A DNA stretch of 64,000 nt from VXYL01 sp963665195. GTDB lineage: Bacteria > Pseudomonadota > Gammaproteobacteria > Pseudomonadales > Azotimanducaceae. Positions 1-10,076 of this stretch are shown in pieces (position 1 is the stretch's first letter; each line of letters begins with the position of its first letter). Both the position numbers and the translations under genes were made by a program. The stretch spans positions 2,108,001 through 2,172,000 of the forward strand of contig OY762070.1 in assembly GCA_963665195.1 (NCBI GenBank), read 5' to 3'. The notes beneath the pieces are model-generated. The model was not told the DNA's origin and did not search any database. It saw only the letters and a list, made by a program, of their open reading frames with translations.

Positions 1-1478
1 CGCACCAGGCTCGCCTCGCTGTAGCGCGGCGGCGGGCGGGTGAAGTGCTGCACCGCCTGTACATCCTTGAGCGCGAGGGCCTCGCCGAGGGCGAACCGCG
101 GCAGGGGCGTGTCGTCGTCGCCGCGGCTTTGCGGCGGCTGCACCCGCGTATAGCCGTCGAATTGCACGACGCGGCCGCGCACGCGCAGCTCGAACGGCCC
201 TGCCTCGACGCTGACGGTGGTGGAAAGGTACTGCGCCCGCGTCATCTGCGAAGCGACGAACTGGCGCCAGATCAGGTCGTAGAGGCGGCGCCCGTCGGCA
301 TCGACGCCGCGCATGCTGCCGAGCGAGCTCAAGTCCGTCGGTCGGATCGCCTCATGCGCCTCCTGGGCGGACGCCTTGCTGGCATAGGCGTTCGCCGACT
401 TCGGCAGGTAGCGCTCGCCGTACTCGGACGCGATGTGCCGGCGCACGGCAGTCAGCGCCTCTGCGGCAATGGCCGTGGAGTCCGTGCGCATGTAGGTGAT
501 GTGGCCCGCCTCGTACAGGCGCTGCGCCACGGTCATCGTCTTGCGGACGCTGAAGCCGAGCCGGGTGGATGCGGCTTGCTGCAGCGTGGAGGTGATGTAC
601 GGCGCGCTCGGCCCGGTGGACGTCTTGCGCTCTTCGACGTTGGCGACGCTGAAGCGCTGCTCGCGCAGCCGCGCTACCGCAGTCTCGGCGGCTTCGCCGT
701 TGCCCGGACGGAAGTTCTCGCCGCCCTCCTTCACCACTTGGAAGCGCGTCGGCTCGCCGCCGACATCGCGGAGCAGGTCCGCGAACGCTTCCCAGTACTC
801 CTCCGGCGTGAAGGCGCGGATCTCGCGCTCGCGCTCCACCACCAGGCGCACCGCCACCGACTGCACGCGCCCGGCCGAAAGGCCGCGCGCCACCTTGGCC
901 CACAACAGCGGCGAGACCTCGAAGCCCACCACGCGATCCAGGAACCGGCGCGCCTGCTGGGCGTTGACGCGGTTCTCGTCGACGCGACCGGGATTGGCGA
1001 ACGCCGCCGCCACCGCCCGCTGCGTGATCTCGTTGAACACCACCCGGTGATAGCGCTCCGGCGGCCCGCCGAGCACTTCCATCAGATGCCAGGCGATGGC
1101 CTCGCCTTCGCGATCGAGGTCCGTCGCCAGATAGATCTGATCCGCCCGGTCGGCCAGGGTCTTGAGGTCCCTGACCACCTTCTCCTTGCCCGGGATGACC
1201 TCGTAGGAAGCCTTCCAGCCGTGGTCCGGGTCCACGCCCATGCGCTGCACGAGCTGCGCCCGCGCCCGCTTCTCGCGATACGCCTTCCTCTTCTCCGGCG
1301 TGAGCTTGCGCGTCTTGGCGGCTTCCTTGACGCGCTGCTTCGGGTCCGCGGCGCGCCCGCCGACGGGCAGGTCGCGCACGTGCCCCGCGCTCGACTTCAC
1401 GACGTAGTCGCGGCCGAGATAGCGATTGATGGTCGGCGCCTTGGTGGCCGACTCGACGATGACCAGCGAACGGGGCAT
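1..1478 (-). CDS. topA: DNA topoisomerase I, N-terminal part (cut by window start)
   Basis: Type IA topoisomerase that relaxes negatively supercoiled DNA by single-strand cleavage. Reading the minus strand from the ATG at 1478 gives 492 codons before the window edge. The protein opens with MPRSLVIVESATKA, the Toprim start. The acidic Toprim motif DLDREGEA lies near residues 121-128, and the active-site tyrosine is in GHITYMRTDS (Y330; E. coli Y319). The C-terminal part, where zinc-ribbon repeats usually lie, is outside the window. It is divergent from the M28 peptidase. A TAGAAC hexamer on the minus strand at 1619-1624 could be its -10, which would give a long leader of about 130 nt. Family assignment is secure. 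Confidence 0.97.
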   Translation of the reverse strand, partial: MPRSLVIVESATKAPTINRYLGRDYVVKSSAGHVRDLPVGGRAADPKQRVKEAAKTRKLTPEKRKAYREKRARAQLVQRMGVDPDHGWKASYEVIPGKEKVVRDLKTLADRADQIYLATDLDREGEAIAWHLMEVLGGPPERYHRVVFNEITQRAVAAAFANPGRVDENRVNAQQARRFLDRVVGFEVSPLLWAKVARGLSAGRVQSVAVRLVVEREREIRAFTPEEYWEAFADLLRDVGGEPTRFQVVKEGGENFRPGNGEAAETAVARLREQRFSVANVEERKTSTGPSAPYITSTLQQAASTRLGFSVRKTMTVAQRLYEAGHITYMRTDSTAIAAEALTAVRRHIASEYGERYLPKSANAYASKASAQEAHEAIRPTDLSSLGSMRGVDADGRRLYDLIWRQFVASQMTRAQYLSTTVSVEAGPFELRVRGRVVQFDGYTRVQPPQSRGDDDTPLPRFALGEALALKDVQAVQHFTRPPPRYSEASLV

Positions 1479-1652
1479 GGGTCTCCTTCAAGATGGCATT
1501 GCCGGCGGCAAGCGTCGGCACAACGGGGATGGAGGACCTACCCGGCAGGGCCTTGGCTCACGCGGGCGCATAGTCAACACCGGATTCCCGGCTTGTCAAC
1601 CGCCGCCGCGAACACGGGGTTCTAAGCCCGCGAAAGCTGCCTTGGATCGGCT

Positions 1653-1658
1653 TAGAAT
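1653..1658 (+). promoter_or_regulatory. Putative -10 element of the M28 peptidase gene
   Basis: TAGAAT followed by a GC-rich stretch (CGCGGTCGCCCC), 28 nt before the ATG at 1687. The same TAGAAT plus GC-rich pattern precedes ilvB, cysK, nfeD and fic in this window, which is the main support. No convincing -35 is visible. Confidence 0.35.
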
Positions 1659-1686
1659 CGCGGTCGCCCCCTCTCGGCCATCCACC

Positions 1687-3930
1687 ATGCCCAACGCAAC
1701 CAAGCGAATCGCCTCGATCATCGCCGCGTTCTGCGTCGCGGTCTGCGCACACGGTGCGCTTGCCCAAACGGCGGAGAACTCCGCTGCCCTGTTCGGCTTC
1801 GCCTCGGACGGGGCGGCGCGGCAACACCAACTCGAGGCCGCCTACGACAGCCACCTGAGCGCCGAGGATCTCGAACGGTGGATGCGGGAACTCGCCGCGC
1901 AGCCGCATCACCTGGGATCCGAACACGACGAACGCAATGTGCAGACGCTGCGGCGACTGTTCGACGAGTGGGGCTACGAGACCGAGGTCCCGAGCTACGA
2001 GGTGCTGCAGCCGGTGCCGACGATGCGCTCGCTGACGATGACCGAGCCGTTCGAGTACGCCGCCTCCCTCGACGAGCCGCCCGCGCCCGGCGACGAGAGC
2101 AGCGCGGCGCCGGGCATCCTGCCGCCCTACAACGCCTTTTCGCCGGACGGCGATGTCAGCGGCGAACTCGTCTACGCCAACTACGGCACGCTGGAGGACT
2201 TCGAGACGCTGCGCCGCCACGGCATCGACCCTGCCGGCAAGATCGTCATCGTGCGCTACGGCAAGGTCTTCCGCGGCGTGAAACCGAAGCTCGCCGCCGA
2301 GCACGGCGCCATCGGCTGCATCATCTATTCGGATCCTGCCGACGACGGCTACTACCGCGGCGAGACGTATCCCGACGGCCCGTTCAAGAGCGGCCGCGGC
2401 GTGCAGCGCGGCTCGATCATGGACCTGCCGCTGCACGCCGGGGACCTGTTGACGCCGGGCTGGGCCGCCACGGCCAGCACGCACCGACTGGCCCGCGACG
2501 AAGCGCCGGCGATGGCGAAGATCCCGACGCTGCCGATCGGCCATGCGGACGCGCAGCCCCTGCTCGACGCGCTGGAAGGCCCGGTGGCGCCCGAAGATTG
2601 GCGCGGCGCGCTGCCCATCACCTATCGCATGGGCCCGGGACCTGCGAACGTACGTCTCGCCGTCGAGTTCGACTGGCGCACCGCCACCGCAAGTAACGTC
2701 ATCGCTCGGATGGAGGGCGCCGTCTGGCCCGATCAGTGGGTGCTGCGCGGCAATCACCACGACGCGTGGAACCACGGCGCCCGAGATCCCATCTCCGGCC
2801 TCGTCGCCCTGCTCGCCGAAGCCAAGGCGATCGCGCGGCTGCCGGAACCGCCGGCGCGAACCGTTGTCTTCGCCGCCTGGGGCGCGGAAGAGGTGGGCCT
2901 CATGGGTTCCACGGAGTGGGTGGAAGAGCACCGCGAGGAACTGTCCCGGAAAGCAGTCCTCTACAACAACACGGACGCCAATGGCCGCGGCTTCGCGCGC
3001 GTCGGCGGCAGCCATGCGCTGACGAGGTTCTGGGGCGAGGTCTTGCGCGACGTCACCGACCCGCAAACGGGCCTTACCTTGGCCGAGCGCAACCGCGCCC
3101 GCATCCGGGCCACGGGCGACGCCGGGGCGCGACGGGCCCTGGCGGAACGCGGCCTGAGCATCGGCGCTCTGGGGTCCGGCTCGGACTACTCGGCATTCCT
3201 GCAGCACATCGGCATCTCGGTGGCGAACGTCGCCATGAGCGGCGAATCCAGCGCCGGCACCTACCACACGCGCTACGACACGATCGAGCACTACGAACGC
3301 TTCGGGGACCCAGGCCACGTCTACGGCGTCGTGCTCGCCCAGATGAATGGCCGCGCGACGCTGCGCATGGCCAATGCGCCCCTGCTGCCGTTCGACTTCC
3401 GGGACCTGGTGGACACCGTCCGCCGCTACGCGACCGAGATCGAAGAACTGGCCGCCAGCCAGCGCAAGGAGACGGCGCGGGTAAATGGCCTGGTGCGCAG
3501 CGGCGAGTTCGCCGCGGCGCTCGATCCCGCCAAGGCCCTGCAGCCGCCGCCGCTGCGCGAGGCCGTGCCGCACTTCAACTTCGCGCCGATCCGCAATGCG
3601 CTCGCCCGCCTCGACGCCGCTCTTGAAGGCAAGGCTCCCTCGCCGACGATGGACCAAGCCGTGCTCGCCGAGGTGAACGAACTGCTCTACACCGGCGAGC
3701 GGGCCTTCATCCACGAGCAGGGACTGCCGGGCCGCCCGTGGTTCCGGCATCAGCTTTACGCGCCCGGCGCCTATACCGGCTACGGCGCCAAGACGCTGCC
3801 GTGGATTCGCGAGGCCATCGAACAGCGTCGCTACGAGGAGGTGGCGCCGGGCGTCGCCGCCGTGGCCGCGGCGCTGAACCGCCTCGCGGAGAAGATGGAA
3901 CGAGTTGCAAACCTGGCGACCGACGGCTAA
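1687..3930 (+). CDS. Secreted M28 family zinc peptidase (glutamate carboxypeptidase II-like)
   Basis: 747 residues, about the length of human glutamate carboxypeptidase II (750). It has an N-terminal signal peptide ending near AHGALAQ, a PA-type insert in the first half, the M28 catalytic core, and a C-terminal helical dimerisation-type region. Metal ligands can be placed by motif: H357 in GNHHDAW, D367 in ARDPISG, catalytic E401 and E402 in WGAEEVG, D430 in NNTDANG, H527 in TYHTRYDT. It likely removes C-terminal acidic residues from peptides outside the cytoplasm; the substrate is inferred from the family only. The start at ATG 1687 was chosen because it gives the signal peptide directly. 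It is followed after 35 nt by a secreted serine hydrolase in the same orientation. Confidence 0.9.
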   Translation: MPNATKRIASIIAAFCVAVCAHGALAQTAENSAALFGFASDGAARQHQLEAAYDSHLSAEDLERWMRELAAQPHHLGSEHDERNVQTLRRLFDEWGYETEVPSYEVLQPVPTMRSLTMTEPFEYAASLDEPPAPGDESSAAPGILPPYNAFSPDGDVSGELVYANYGTLEDFETLRRHGIDPAGKIVIVRYGKVFRGVKPKLAAEHGAIGCIIYSDPADDGYYRGETYPDGPFKSGRGVQRGSIMDLPLHAGDLLTPGWAATASTHRLARDEAPAMAKIPTLPIGHADAQPLLDALEGPVAPEDWRGALPITYRMGPGPANVRLAVEFDWRTATASNVIARMEGAVWPDQWVLRGNHHDAWNHGARDPISGLVALLAEAKAIARLPEPPARTVVFAAWGAEEVGLMGSTEWVEEHREELSRKAVLYNNTDANGRGFARVGGSHALTRFWGEVLRDVTDPQTGLTLAERNRARIRATGDAGARRALAERGLSIGALGSGSDYSAFLQHIGISVANVAMSGESSAGTYHTRYDTIEHYERFGDPGHVYGVVLAQMNGRATLRMANAPLLPFDFRDLVDTVRRYATEIEELAASQRKETARVNGLVRSGEFAAALDPAKALQPPPLREAVPHFNFAPIRNALARLDAALEGKAPSPTMDQAVLAEVNELLYTGERAFIHEQGLPGRPWFRHQLYAPGAYTGYGAKTLPWIREAIEQRRYEEVAPGVAAVAAALNRLAEKMERVANLATDG

Positions 3931-3965
3931 CAACGGCCCGCCTGTCGTTGAACAAGGAGATCGAC

Positions 3966-5189
<1,224 letters not shown>

Positions 5190-5263
5190 GCGGACCCAGG
5201 TACTTCCCCACCGGGCCCGCAGCTCTAGCGGCTGCGAGAACCGTCATATGCCCTGCCGAACTA

Positions 5264-5294
5264 GAGCGGGCGGTGCCGGTCTAACGGCCCGCTC
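5264..5294. other. Inverted repeat between the serine hydrolase and FG-GAP genes
   Basis: GAGCGGGC (5264-5271) and GCCCGCTC (5287-5294) form a perfect 8-bp stem with a 15-nt loop. No T-tract follows, so it is not a classic intrinsic terminator. It may be a transcript-end or processing hairpin, or an operator near the next gene's ribosome binding region. Confidence 0.3.
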
Positions 5295-5311
5295 CTCCCG
5301 ATAGGAATCCG

Positions 5312-6805
5312 ATGCAACCGCTTCGCGCCGCCGCGGCGACCGCCGTCTGCTTTGCTTTCCCCTCGCTCGCCGCCCAACTCGCCGCGCCTTACGACCACTA
5401 CCTGATCGACACGGGAGACGCGGACGGGGCGCTGCTGCACGGCAACCTGACCGGCGACGCGACGGACGAGCTCGTCGTCTTCCAGGACAGCGACGCCGAA
5501 GGGAGCGAGCGGCGCATGGCGGTCTACCGCTTCCAAGGCGGTGCCTGGCGCACCATCCAGAGCGCGGCGCTCGGAGACGACGTGATCTTCGTCGACATGC
5601 TCCACGGCACGGAAACGGACCGCCTGCTGGTGTTCCGCCGCGACCATGTGCAGTGGCTGAACGCCGACGGCTGGATTCTCGAACCGCTGCTGTCCGCGCC
5701 GTCGATCTACAACGTGCCGCCGCTCGATGTGCCGCACGTCGAGATCGCGCGGGATGTGAATGGCGACGAGCGCGACGATATTCTGCTGCCGGATTTCGAC
5801 GGCTATTGGGTCTGGCTGCAGGGCGCAACCCCCGACGCCGCGTGGGTTGGCCCCGCCAAGCTGCGCGCCGAACCGACCGCTATCGCCGGCTTGCGCTCCG
5901 CCACCTACCGCCCGCGCGCCGTGTATCCGCTGGACTACGACGGCGACGGGCACACGGATCTCGCGTTCTGGGAGGACGAAAGATTCGTCGTCTACCGGGC
6001 AGGCGATGACGGCTTCGACACCGAGCCGCTGTTCGTCGAATTGCCCGTCGAGTTCGGTTCCGACGACTTCGCGGTCTCCTTCGGCATCGGCGGAAACAGG
6101 GATGCGAACAAGGACCGCGTGATGCTCTACGCCGTGGACGACTACAACGGCGACGGCATCGGCGACCTGGTGACCAATACCCTCATGATCGACGGCCTGC
6201 TCGACCACTCGACGCGCTACGACTTCTACTTCGGCAAGCGCGTGGACGGCGGCACCGCATTCGCGAGAGCGCCGGACACGACGATCGAGTCCGATGGCAT
6301 CCAAGGCCCCTTCGAACACGCCGACTACGACAACGACGGCCGCAAGGACCTCGGCATGGCCACCTTCGACATCGGCATCGGCAAGATCATCGCGGCCCTT
6401 CTGACGGGTTCCGTGCGCTTCGACGTGGACTTCTACGTCATGCAGGGCAACGCCTACCCGACCGAACCCAACGTGACCAAGACCATCAAGGTGAGCTTCA
6501 GCCTGCGCACGGGCAGCGTGCTCTCCGCCCGCTGGATGACCACCGGCGACGTAACGGGTGACGGCTTCGCGGATCTGCTGGTGCCAGCCGACGGCCGTCG
6601 CATCGAGGTCTATCCAGGCACCGGCGACGCCGATCTCTTCGCCGAGGAGCCGAGCATCATCGCCGTGGACTTCCCCGACACGACGCAGGCGGGCGGCGTC
6701 GACGTTGCAGACCTGAACGGCGACGGCAGGGACGACATTCTCATCCGCTTCCCGGCGACGGATGAGGATGCGACGAATCGCGTGGGCGTGGTGCTCAGCC
6801 GGTGA
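5312..6805 (+). CDS. Secreted FG-GAP/VCBS repeat protein
   Basis: 497 residues with a signal peptide (MQPLRAAAATAVCFAFPSLA) followed by calcium-loop repeats of the FG-GAP/VCBS type. Visible loops include DVNGDERDDILLPDFDG, DYDGDGHTDLAFW, DYNGDGIGDLVTN, DYDNDGRKDLGM, DVTGDGFADLLVP and DLNGDGRDDILIRF. These DxDxDGxxD loops bind calcium, and the repeats usually build a beta-propeller like the integrin alpha head. No enzymatic domain is seen, so an adhesive or ligand-binding surface role is the best inference. It follows the hydrolase gene by 122 nt and may belong to the same secreted-protein cluster. Confidence 0.85.
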   Translation: MQPLRAAAATAVCFAFPSLAAQLAAPYDHYLIDTGDADGALLHGNLTGDATDELVVFQDSDAEGSERRMAVYRFQGGAWRTIQSAALGDDVIFVDMLHGTETDRLLVFRRDHVQWLNADGWILEPLLSAPSIYNVPPLDVPHVEIARDVNGDERDDILLPDFDGYWVWLQGATPDAAWVGPAKLRAEPTAIAGLRSATYRPRAVYPLDYDGDGHTDLAFWEDERFVVYRAGDDGFDTEPLFVELPVEFGSDDFAVSFGIGGNRDANKDRVMLYAVDDYNGDGIGDLVTNTLMIDGLLDHSTRYDFYFGKRVDGGTAFARAPDTTIESDGIQGPFEHADYDNDGRKDLGMATFDIGIGKIIAALLTGSVRFDVDFYVMQGNAYPTEPNVTKTIKVSFSLRTGSVLSARWMTTGDVTGDGFADLLVPADGRRIEVYPGTGDADLFAEEPSIIAVDFPDTTQAGGVDVADLNGDGRDDILIRFPATDEDATNRVGVVLSR

Positions 6806-6825
6806 GCGCCAGCCACCGCTAGCGA

Positions 6826-6840
6826 CGCCGCACAGCGGCG
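6826..6840. other. Short hairpin after the FG-GAP gene
   Basis: CGCCGC-ACA-GCGGCG forms a perfect 6-bp stem with a 3-nt loop, 20 nt after the stop codon. There is no T-run, so a terminator role is possible but unproven. The rest of 6806-6998 shows nothing recognisable. Confidence 0.25.
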
Positions 6841-6998
6841 CTCCTGCGACGCGCACTGCACGCGGCTGACTTGGGATCGAGGGGCCGTTGCGGAGCGACC
6901 GGCGGCGTCAGCGCACCCGACCGCTCGGCATCCAATAAGCAAACCGGGATCGCTTGGAAGAGCAGTGGCGCCGCCGGTGCTGCCGCATCACAGGTGGT

Positions 6999-7075
6999 TG
7001 GTAGGCGCGATTGGATTCGAACCAACGACCCCCACCATGTCAAGGTGATGCTCTAACCAACTGAGCTACGCGCCT
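6999..7075 (-). tRNA. tRNA-Val (anticodon GAC)
   Basis: A complete 77-nt cloverleaf on the minus strand. The acceptor stem AGGCGCG pairs with CGCGCCT. The D arm is GCTC-AGTTGGTTA-GAGC. The anticodon arm is TCACC-TTGACAT-GGTGG with anticodon GAC. The T loop is TTCGAAT, the discriminator is A and CCA is encoded. It decodes GUC and GUU valine codons. It stands alone between protein genes. Confidence 0.97.
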
Positions 7076-7086
7076 AGGTGCCGCGC

Positions 7087-7092
7087 ACTATA
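7087..7092 (-). promoter_or_regulatory. Putative -10 element of tRNA-Val
   Basis: TATAGT on the minus strand, 11 nt before the mature tRNA 5' end and followed by the GC-rich discriminator GCGCGG. Such a GC-rich discriminator is typical of stringently controlled stable-RNA promoters. The -35 region is poor. Confidence 0.45.
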
Positions 7093-7122
7093 CCTGCGCC
7101 GAGGCGCGAACGCACCCGCGAT

Positions 7123-7965
7123 TCAGGCCGCGGCGCGCACCTGCGTCCGGCGCATGAGGCGCCGGCTTGCCGAGTCGAAGGCGGCGCGGCGGTGCATGAC
7201 GCTGCGATTGTCCCAGATGACCAGATCCCCGGGTTGCCACTGCTGCGTCCATACGGCTTCGGGCGCGGCGACGTAGCTCCAGACATCGTCGAGCAGCGCT
7301 TCGCTCTCGGCCAGCGGCAGGCCGACCACGTAGGCGTCCTGGCGGCGGCCGAGGAACAGCGCTTCGGTGCCGTTGTCCGGGTGCCTGCGCACCATCCGAT
7401 GTACCGCGCCGGGCGCTTCGAGCGGGCTGGCGGCGTGGCTGTGGCCGCGCCGCAGGCGGCCGACGCTGTCGTGGGCCGCATCGTGCTTCAGGGTGGCGCC
7501 GCGGGCGCGTTCGGCGAGTTCCGGCGGCAAGGCGTCGAACGCCGCGATCATGTTGCAGAAGTGGGTGTCGCCGCCCTCGGCGGGGGTTTCCACGGCGTAG
7601 AGCAGGCTCGCGGTCGGCGGCTTGTCGATGTAGGACATGTCCGTATGCCAGGCCGCTTCGGCGTTGCCGAGACCGCCGATCGGCTTGCCGTTCTCGACGA
7701 TATTGGAGATGGTGGCGACGTAGGGGTTCGGATGCCGGGCCAGTTCCTCGGCGCTGATGCGGCCCATCGGCGCGTATTCCAGCGGGCCGAAGCGGCGGCT
7801 GAAGTCCTTCAGCGCATCGTCGCCGAGCTGCTGGTCGCGAATGCGCAGGATGGGATGGCGCAGCCACGCGGCCTTGATGGCGGTGAAGTCGGCGTCGCCG
7901 ACGGCGCCGATGTCGACATCTTCGATCTCGGCGACGAAGCCATTGGGCAGGGGGCGGACTTGCAT
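7123..7965 (-). CDS. TauD/TfdA family Fe(II)/2-oxoglutarate dioxygenase
   Basis: 280 residues, the normal length for TauD/TfdA enzymes, which hydroxylate substrates such as sulfonates or aryloxyacetates with Fe(II), O2 and 2-oxoglutarate. The iron ligands are H107 and D109 in AAWHTDMSY and H258 in WDNRSVMHRR. The arginine that binds 2-oxoglutarate lies in the following SRRLMRRTQ segment. The N-terminal block HPILRIRDQQL is also typical. The gene ends 33 nt before the tRNA-Val promoter region and lies 14 nt downstream of uvrB. The substrate is not predictable here. Confidence 0.9.
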   Translation of the reverse strand: MQVRPLPNGFVAEIEDVDIGAVGDADFTAIKAAWLRHPILRIRDQQLGDDALKDFSRRFGPLEYAPMGRISAEELARHPNPYVATISNIVENGKPIGGLGNAEAAWHTDMSYIDKPPTASLLYAVETPAEGGDTHFCNMIAAFDALPPELAERARGATLKHDAAHDSVGRLRRGHSHAASPLEAPGAVHRMVRRHPDNGTEALFLGRRQDAYVVGLPLAESEALLDDVWSYVAAPEAVWTQQWQPGDLVIWDNRSVMHRRAAFDSASRRLMRRTQVRAAA

Positions 7966-7979
7966 CTATTGAGCCTCCG

Positions 7980-10004
7980 TCAGTTCACCAGATACGTCGC
8001 GCGCAGATCGTGGATCTCGTCGCGCACCTGGGCAGCATTCTCGAATTCCAGGTTCTTGGCGTGCTCGAACATCTTCTTCTCGAGTTCCTCGATGAGCTTG
8101 CCGAGCGCCTTGGGATCGCCCTCCACCTCGCGGGGCACCGCCTGGCGGGCGCCGTTGCGGTCGCGCTTGCCACGCGACTTGGGCGCCCCCGGCGCGGTGC
8201 GGGCGCCTTCCATCACGTCGGCCACCGCCTTGGTGACCGAGCGCGGCACGATGCCGTGCTGCGCGTTGAACGCGAGCTGCTTGTCGCGGCGGCGGTTGGT
8301 CTCGTCGATAGCCCGCTGCATGGAGCCGGTGATCTCGTCGGCGTACATGATGGCCCGCCCGTGCAGGTTGCGGGCGGCGCGGCCGATGGTCTGGATGAGC
8401 GAGCGCTCGGCGCGCAGGAAGCCTTCCTTGTCGGCATCCAGGATGGCCACCAGCGACACCTCCGGCATGTCGAGGCCCTCGCGCAGCAGATTGATGCCCA
8501 CCAGCACGTCGAACTTGCCGAGGCGGAGATCCCGGACGATCTCCATGCGCTCCACGGTGTCGATATCCGAGTGCAGGTAGCGCACGCGCACGCCGTGCTC
8601 GTCCAGATAGTCGGTGAGGTCCTCGGCCATGCGCTTGGTGAGGGTGGTGACCAGCACCCGCTCGCCGCCGGCGACGGTGCGGCGGATCTCCTCGAACAGA
8701 TCGTCCACTTGGGTGGAGGCCGGGCGCACGTCGATCTCCGGGTCCACGAGGCCCGTCGGGCGCACCACCTGCTCGACGACGCTGCCGCTGTGCTGCCCTT
8801 CGTAGTCGCCGGGGGTGGCGGAGACGAAGATCATCTGCGGGGCTAGCCGCTCCCACTCGTCGAACCGCAGCGGCCGGTTGTCGAGCGCCGACGGCAGGCG
8901 GAAGCCGTACTCGACCAGCGTCTCCTTGCGCGACCGGTCGCCCTTGTACATGGCGCCGAGCTGCGGCACGGTGACGTGGGATTCGTCGACGACCAGCAGC
9001 GCCTCCTTGGGCAGGTAGTCGAACAGCGTCGGCGGCGGCTGGCCGGGCTCGCGGCCGGACAGGTAGCGGGAATAGTTCTCGATGCCGCTGCAGTAGCCGA
9101 GTTCCTTGATCATCTCCAGATCGAAGCGCGTGCGCTGTTCGAGCCGCTGTGCTTCGACCAGCTTGTTGGCTTCCTTCAGCGTCTTGAGCCGGTCGGCGAG
9201 TTCGTCGCGAATATCGTCCAGCACCGCGAGGATGCGCTCCCGGGGCGTCACGTAGTGGGTCTTCGGGAACACCGTGTAGCGCGGCAGCCGGGCGATCACC
9301 TCGCCGGTGAGCGGATCGAAGGTTCCGATGTTCTCGATCTCGTCGTCGAACAGCTCGACGCGCACGGCTTCCTTTTCGGACTCGGCGGGGAAGATGTCGA
9401 TCACATCGCCGCGCACCCGGTAGGTGCCGCGCTGGAAGGCCATATCGTTGCGCGTGTACTGCAGCTCCGCCAAGCGGGTGAGGATGTAGCGCTGGTCCAC
9501 CCGGTCGCCGCGGTCCAGATGCAGCACCATGCGCAGGTAGGACTGCGGATCGCCCAGGCCGTAGATGGCGGACACGGACGCGACGATGACGGTATCGCGC
9601 CGCTCCAACAGCGCCTTGGTGGCGGACAGGCGCATCTGCTCGATGTGCGCGTTCACCGAGGCGTCCTTCTCGATGTAGGTGTCCGAGGCGGGCACGTAGG
9701 CCTCGGGCTGGTAGTAGTCGTAGTAGGAGACGAAGTACTCCACGGCATTGCGCGGGAAGAACTCGCGGAACTCGCCGTAGAGCTGAGCGGCGAGGGTCTT
9801 GTTCGGCGCCAGCACCAGGGTCGGCCGCTGCATCCGCTCGATGACGTTGGCGATGGCGAAGGTCTTGCCGGAGCCGGTGACGCCGAGCAGCGTCTGGTGC
9901 GCGAGGCCGTTGTCTATGCCGTCCACCAGCTCGGCAATGGCCGTGGGCTGATCCCCGGCAGGCCGGTAGTCGGCAACGACCTTGAAGGCGGCGGCGCTGG
10001 TCAT
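7980..10004 (-). CDS. uvrB: Excinuclease ABC subunit B
   Basis: Helicase-like damage-verification subunit of nucleotide excision repair; partner of UvrA and UvrC. 674 residues, essentially the E. coli length (673). The Walker A motif is GVTGSGKTF. The beta-hairpin segment YYDYYQPEAYVP is present. The helicase motif VDESHVT, the motif region SLVAILDADKEGFLRAERSL and a C-terminal UVR motif ending RDEIHDLRATYL are also present. The start MTSAAAFKVVADYRPAGDQ was chosen at 10004 because it matches UvrB N-termini; an upstream ATG at 10016 would add four residues. No SOS-box-like palindrome was recognised upstream, where the decayed restriction locus begins. Confidence 0.98.
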   Translation of the reverse strand: MTSAAAFKVVADYRPAGDQPTAIAELVDGIDNGLAHQTLLGVTGSGKTFAIANVIERMQRPTLVLAPNKTLAAQLYGEFREFFPRNAVEYFVSYYDYYQPEAYVPASDTYIEKDASVNAHIEQMRLSATKALLERRDTVIVASVSAIYGLGDPQSYLRMVLHLDRGDRVDQRYILTRLAELQYTRNDMAFQRGTYRVRGDVIDIFPAESEKEAVRVELFDDEIENIGTFDPLTGEVIARLPRYTVFPKTHYVTPRERILAVLDDIRDELADRLKTLKEANKLVEAQRLEQRTRFDLEMIKELGYCSGIENYSRYLSGREPGQPPPTLFDYLPKEALLVVDESHVTVPQLGAMYKGDRSRKETLVEYGFRLPSALDNRPLRFDEWERLAPQMIFVSATPGDYEGQHSGSVVEQVVRPTGLVDPEIDVRPASTQVDDLFEEIRRTVAGGERVLVTTLTKRMAEDLTDYLDEHGVRVRYLHSDIDTVERMEIVRDLRLGKFDVLVGINLLREGLDMPEVSLVAILDADKEGFLRAERSLIQTIGRAARNLHGRAIMYADEITGSMQRAIDETNRRRDKQLAFNAQHGIVPRSVTKAVADVMEGARTAPGAPKSRGKRDRNGARQAVPREVEGDPKALGKLIEELEKKMFEHAKNLEFENAAQVRDEIHDLRATYLVN

Positions 10005-10076
10005 TTCACGGACCATGGTACGCCAAGAACGCTCGACGTTGCGGCCCAGCAATGCCCTCGCGAACGCGCAGGCTCA

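Noticed and set aside
352..1521. Long minus-strand open frame over topA in a second phase
   Set aside because: Arg/Ala/Gly-rich translation without domains; it is the out-of-phase reading of topA.
45..1625. Long plus-strand open frame over topA
   Set aside because: The minus strand encodes a clear topoisomerase I with active-site tyrosine and Toprim motifs. The plus frame is a composition shadow of GC-rich code.
1558..3933. 791-codon antisense frame across the M28 peptidase
   Set aside because: Low-complexity shadow; all catalytic motifs are on the plus strand.
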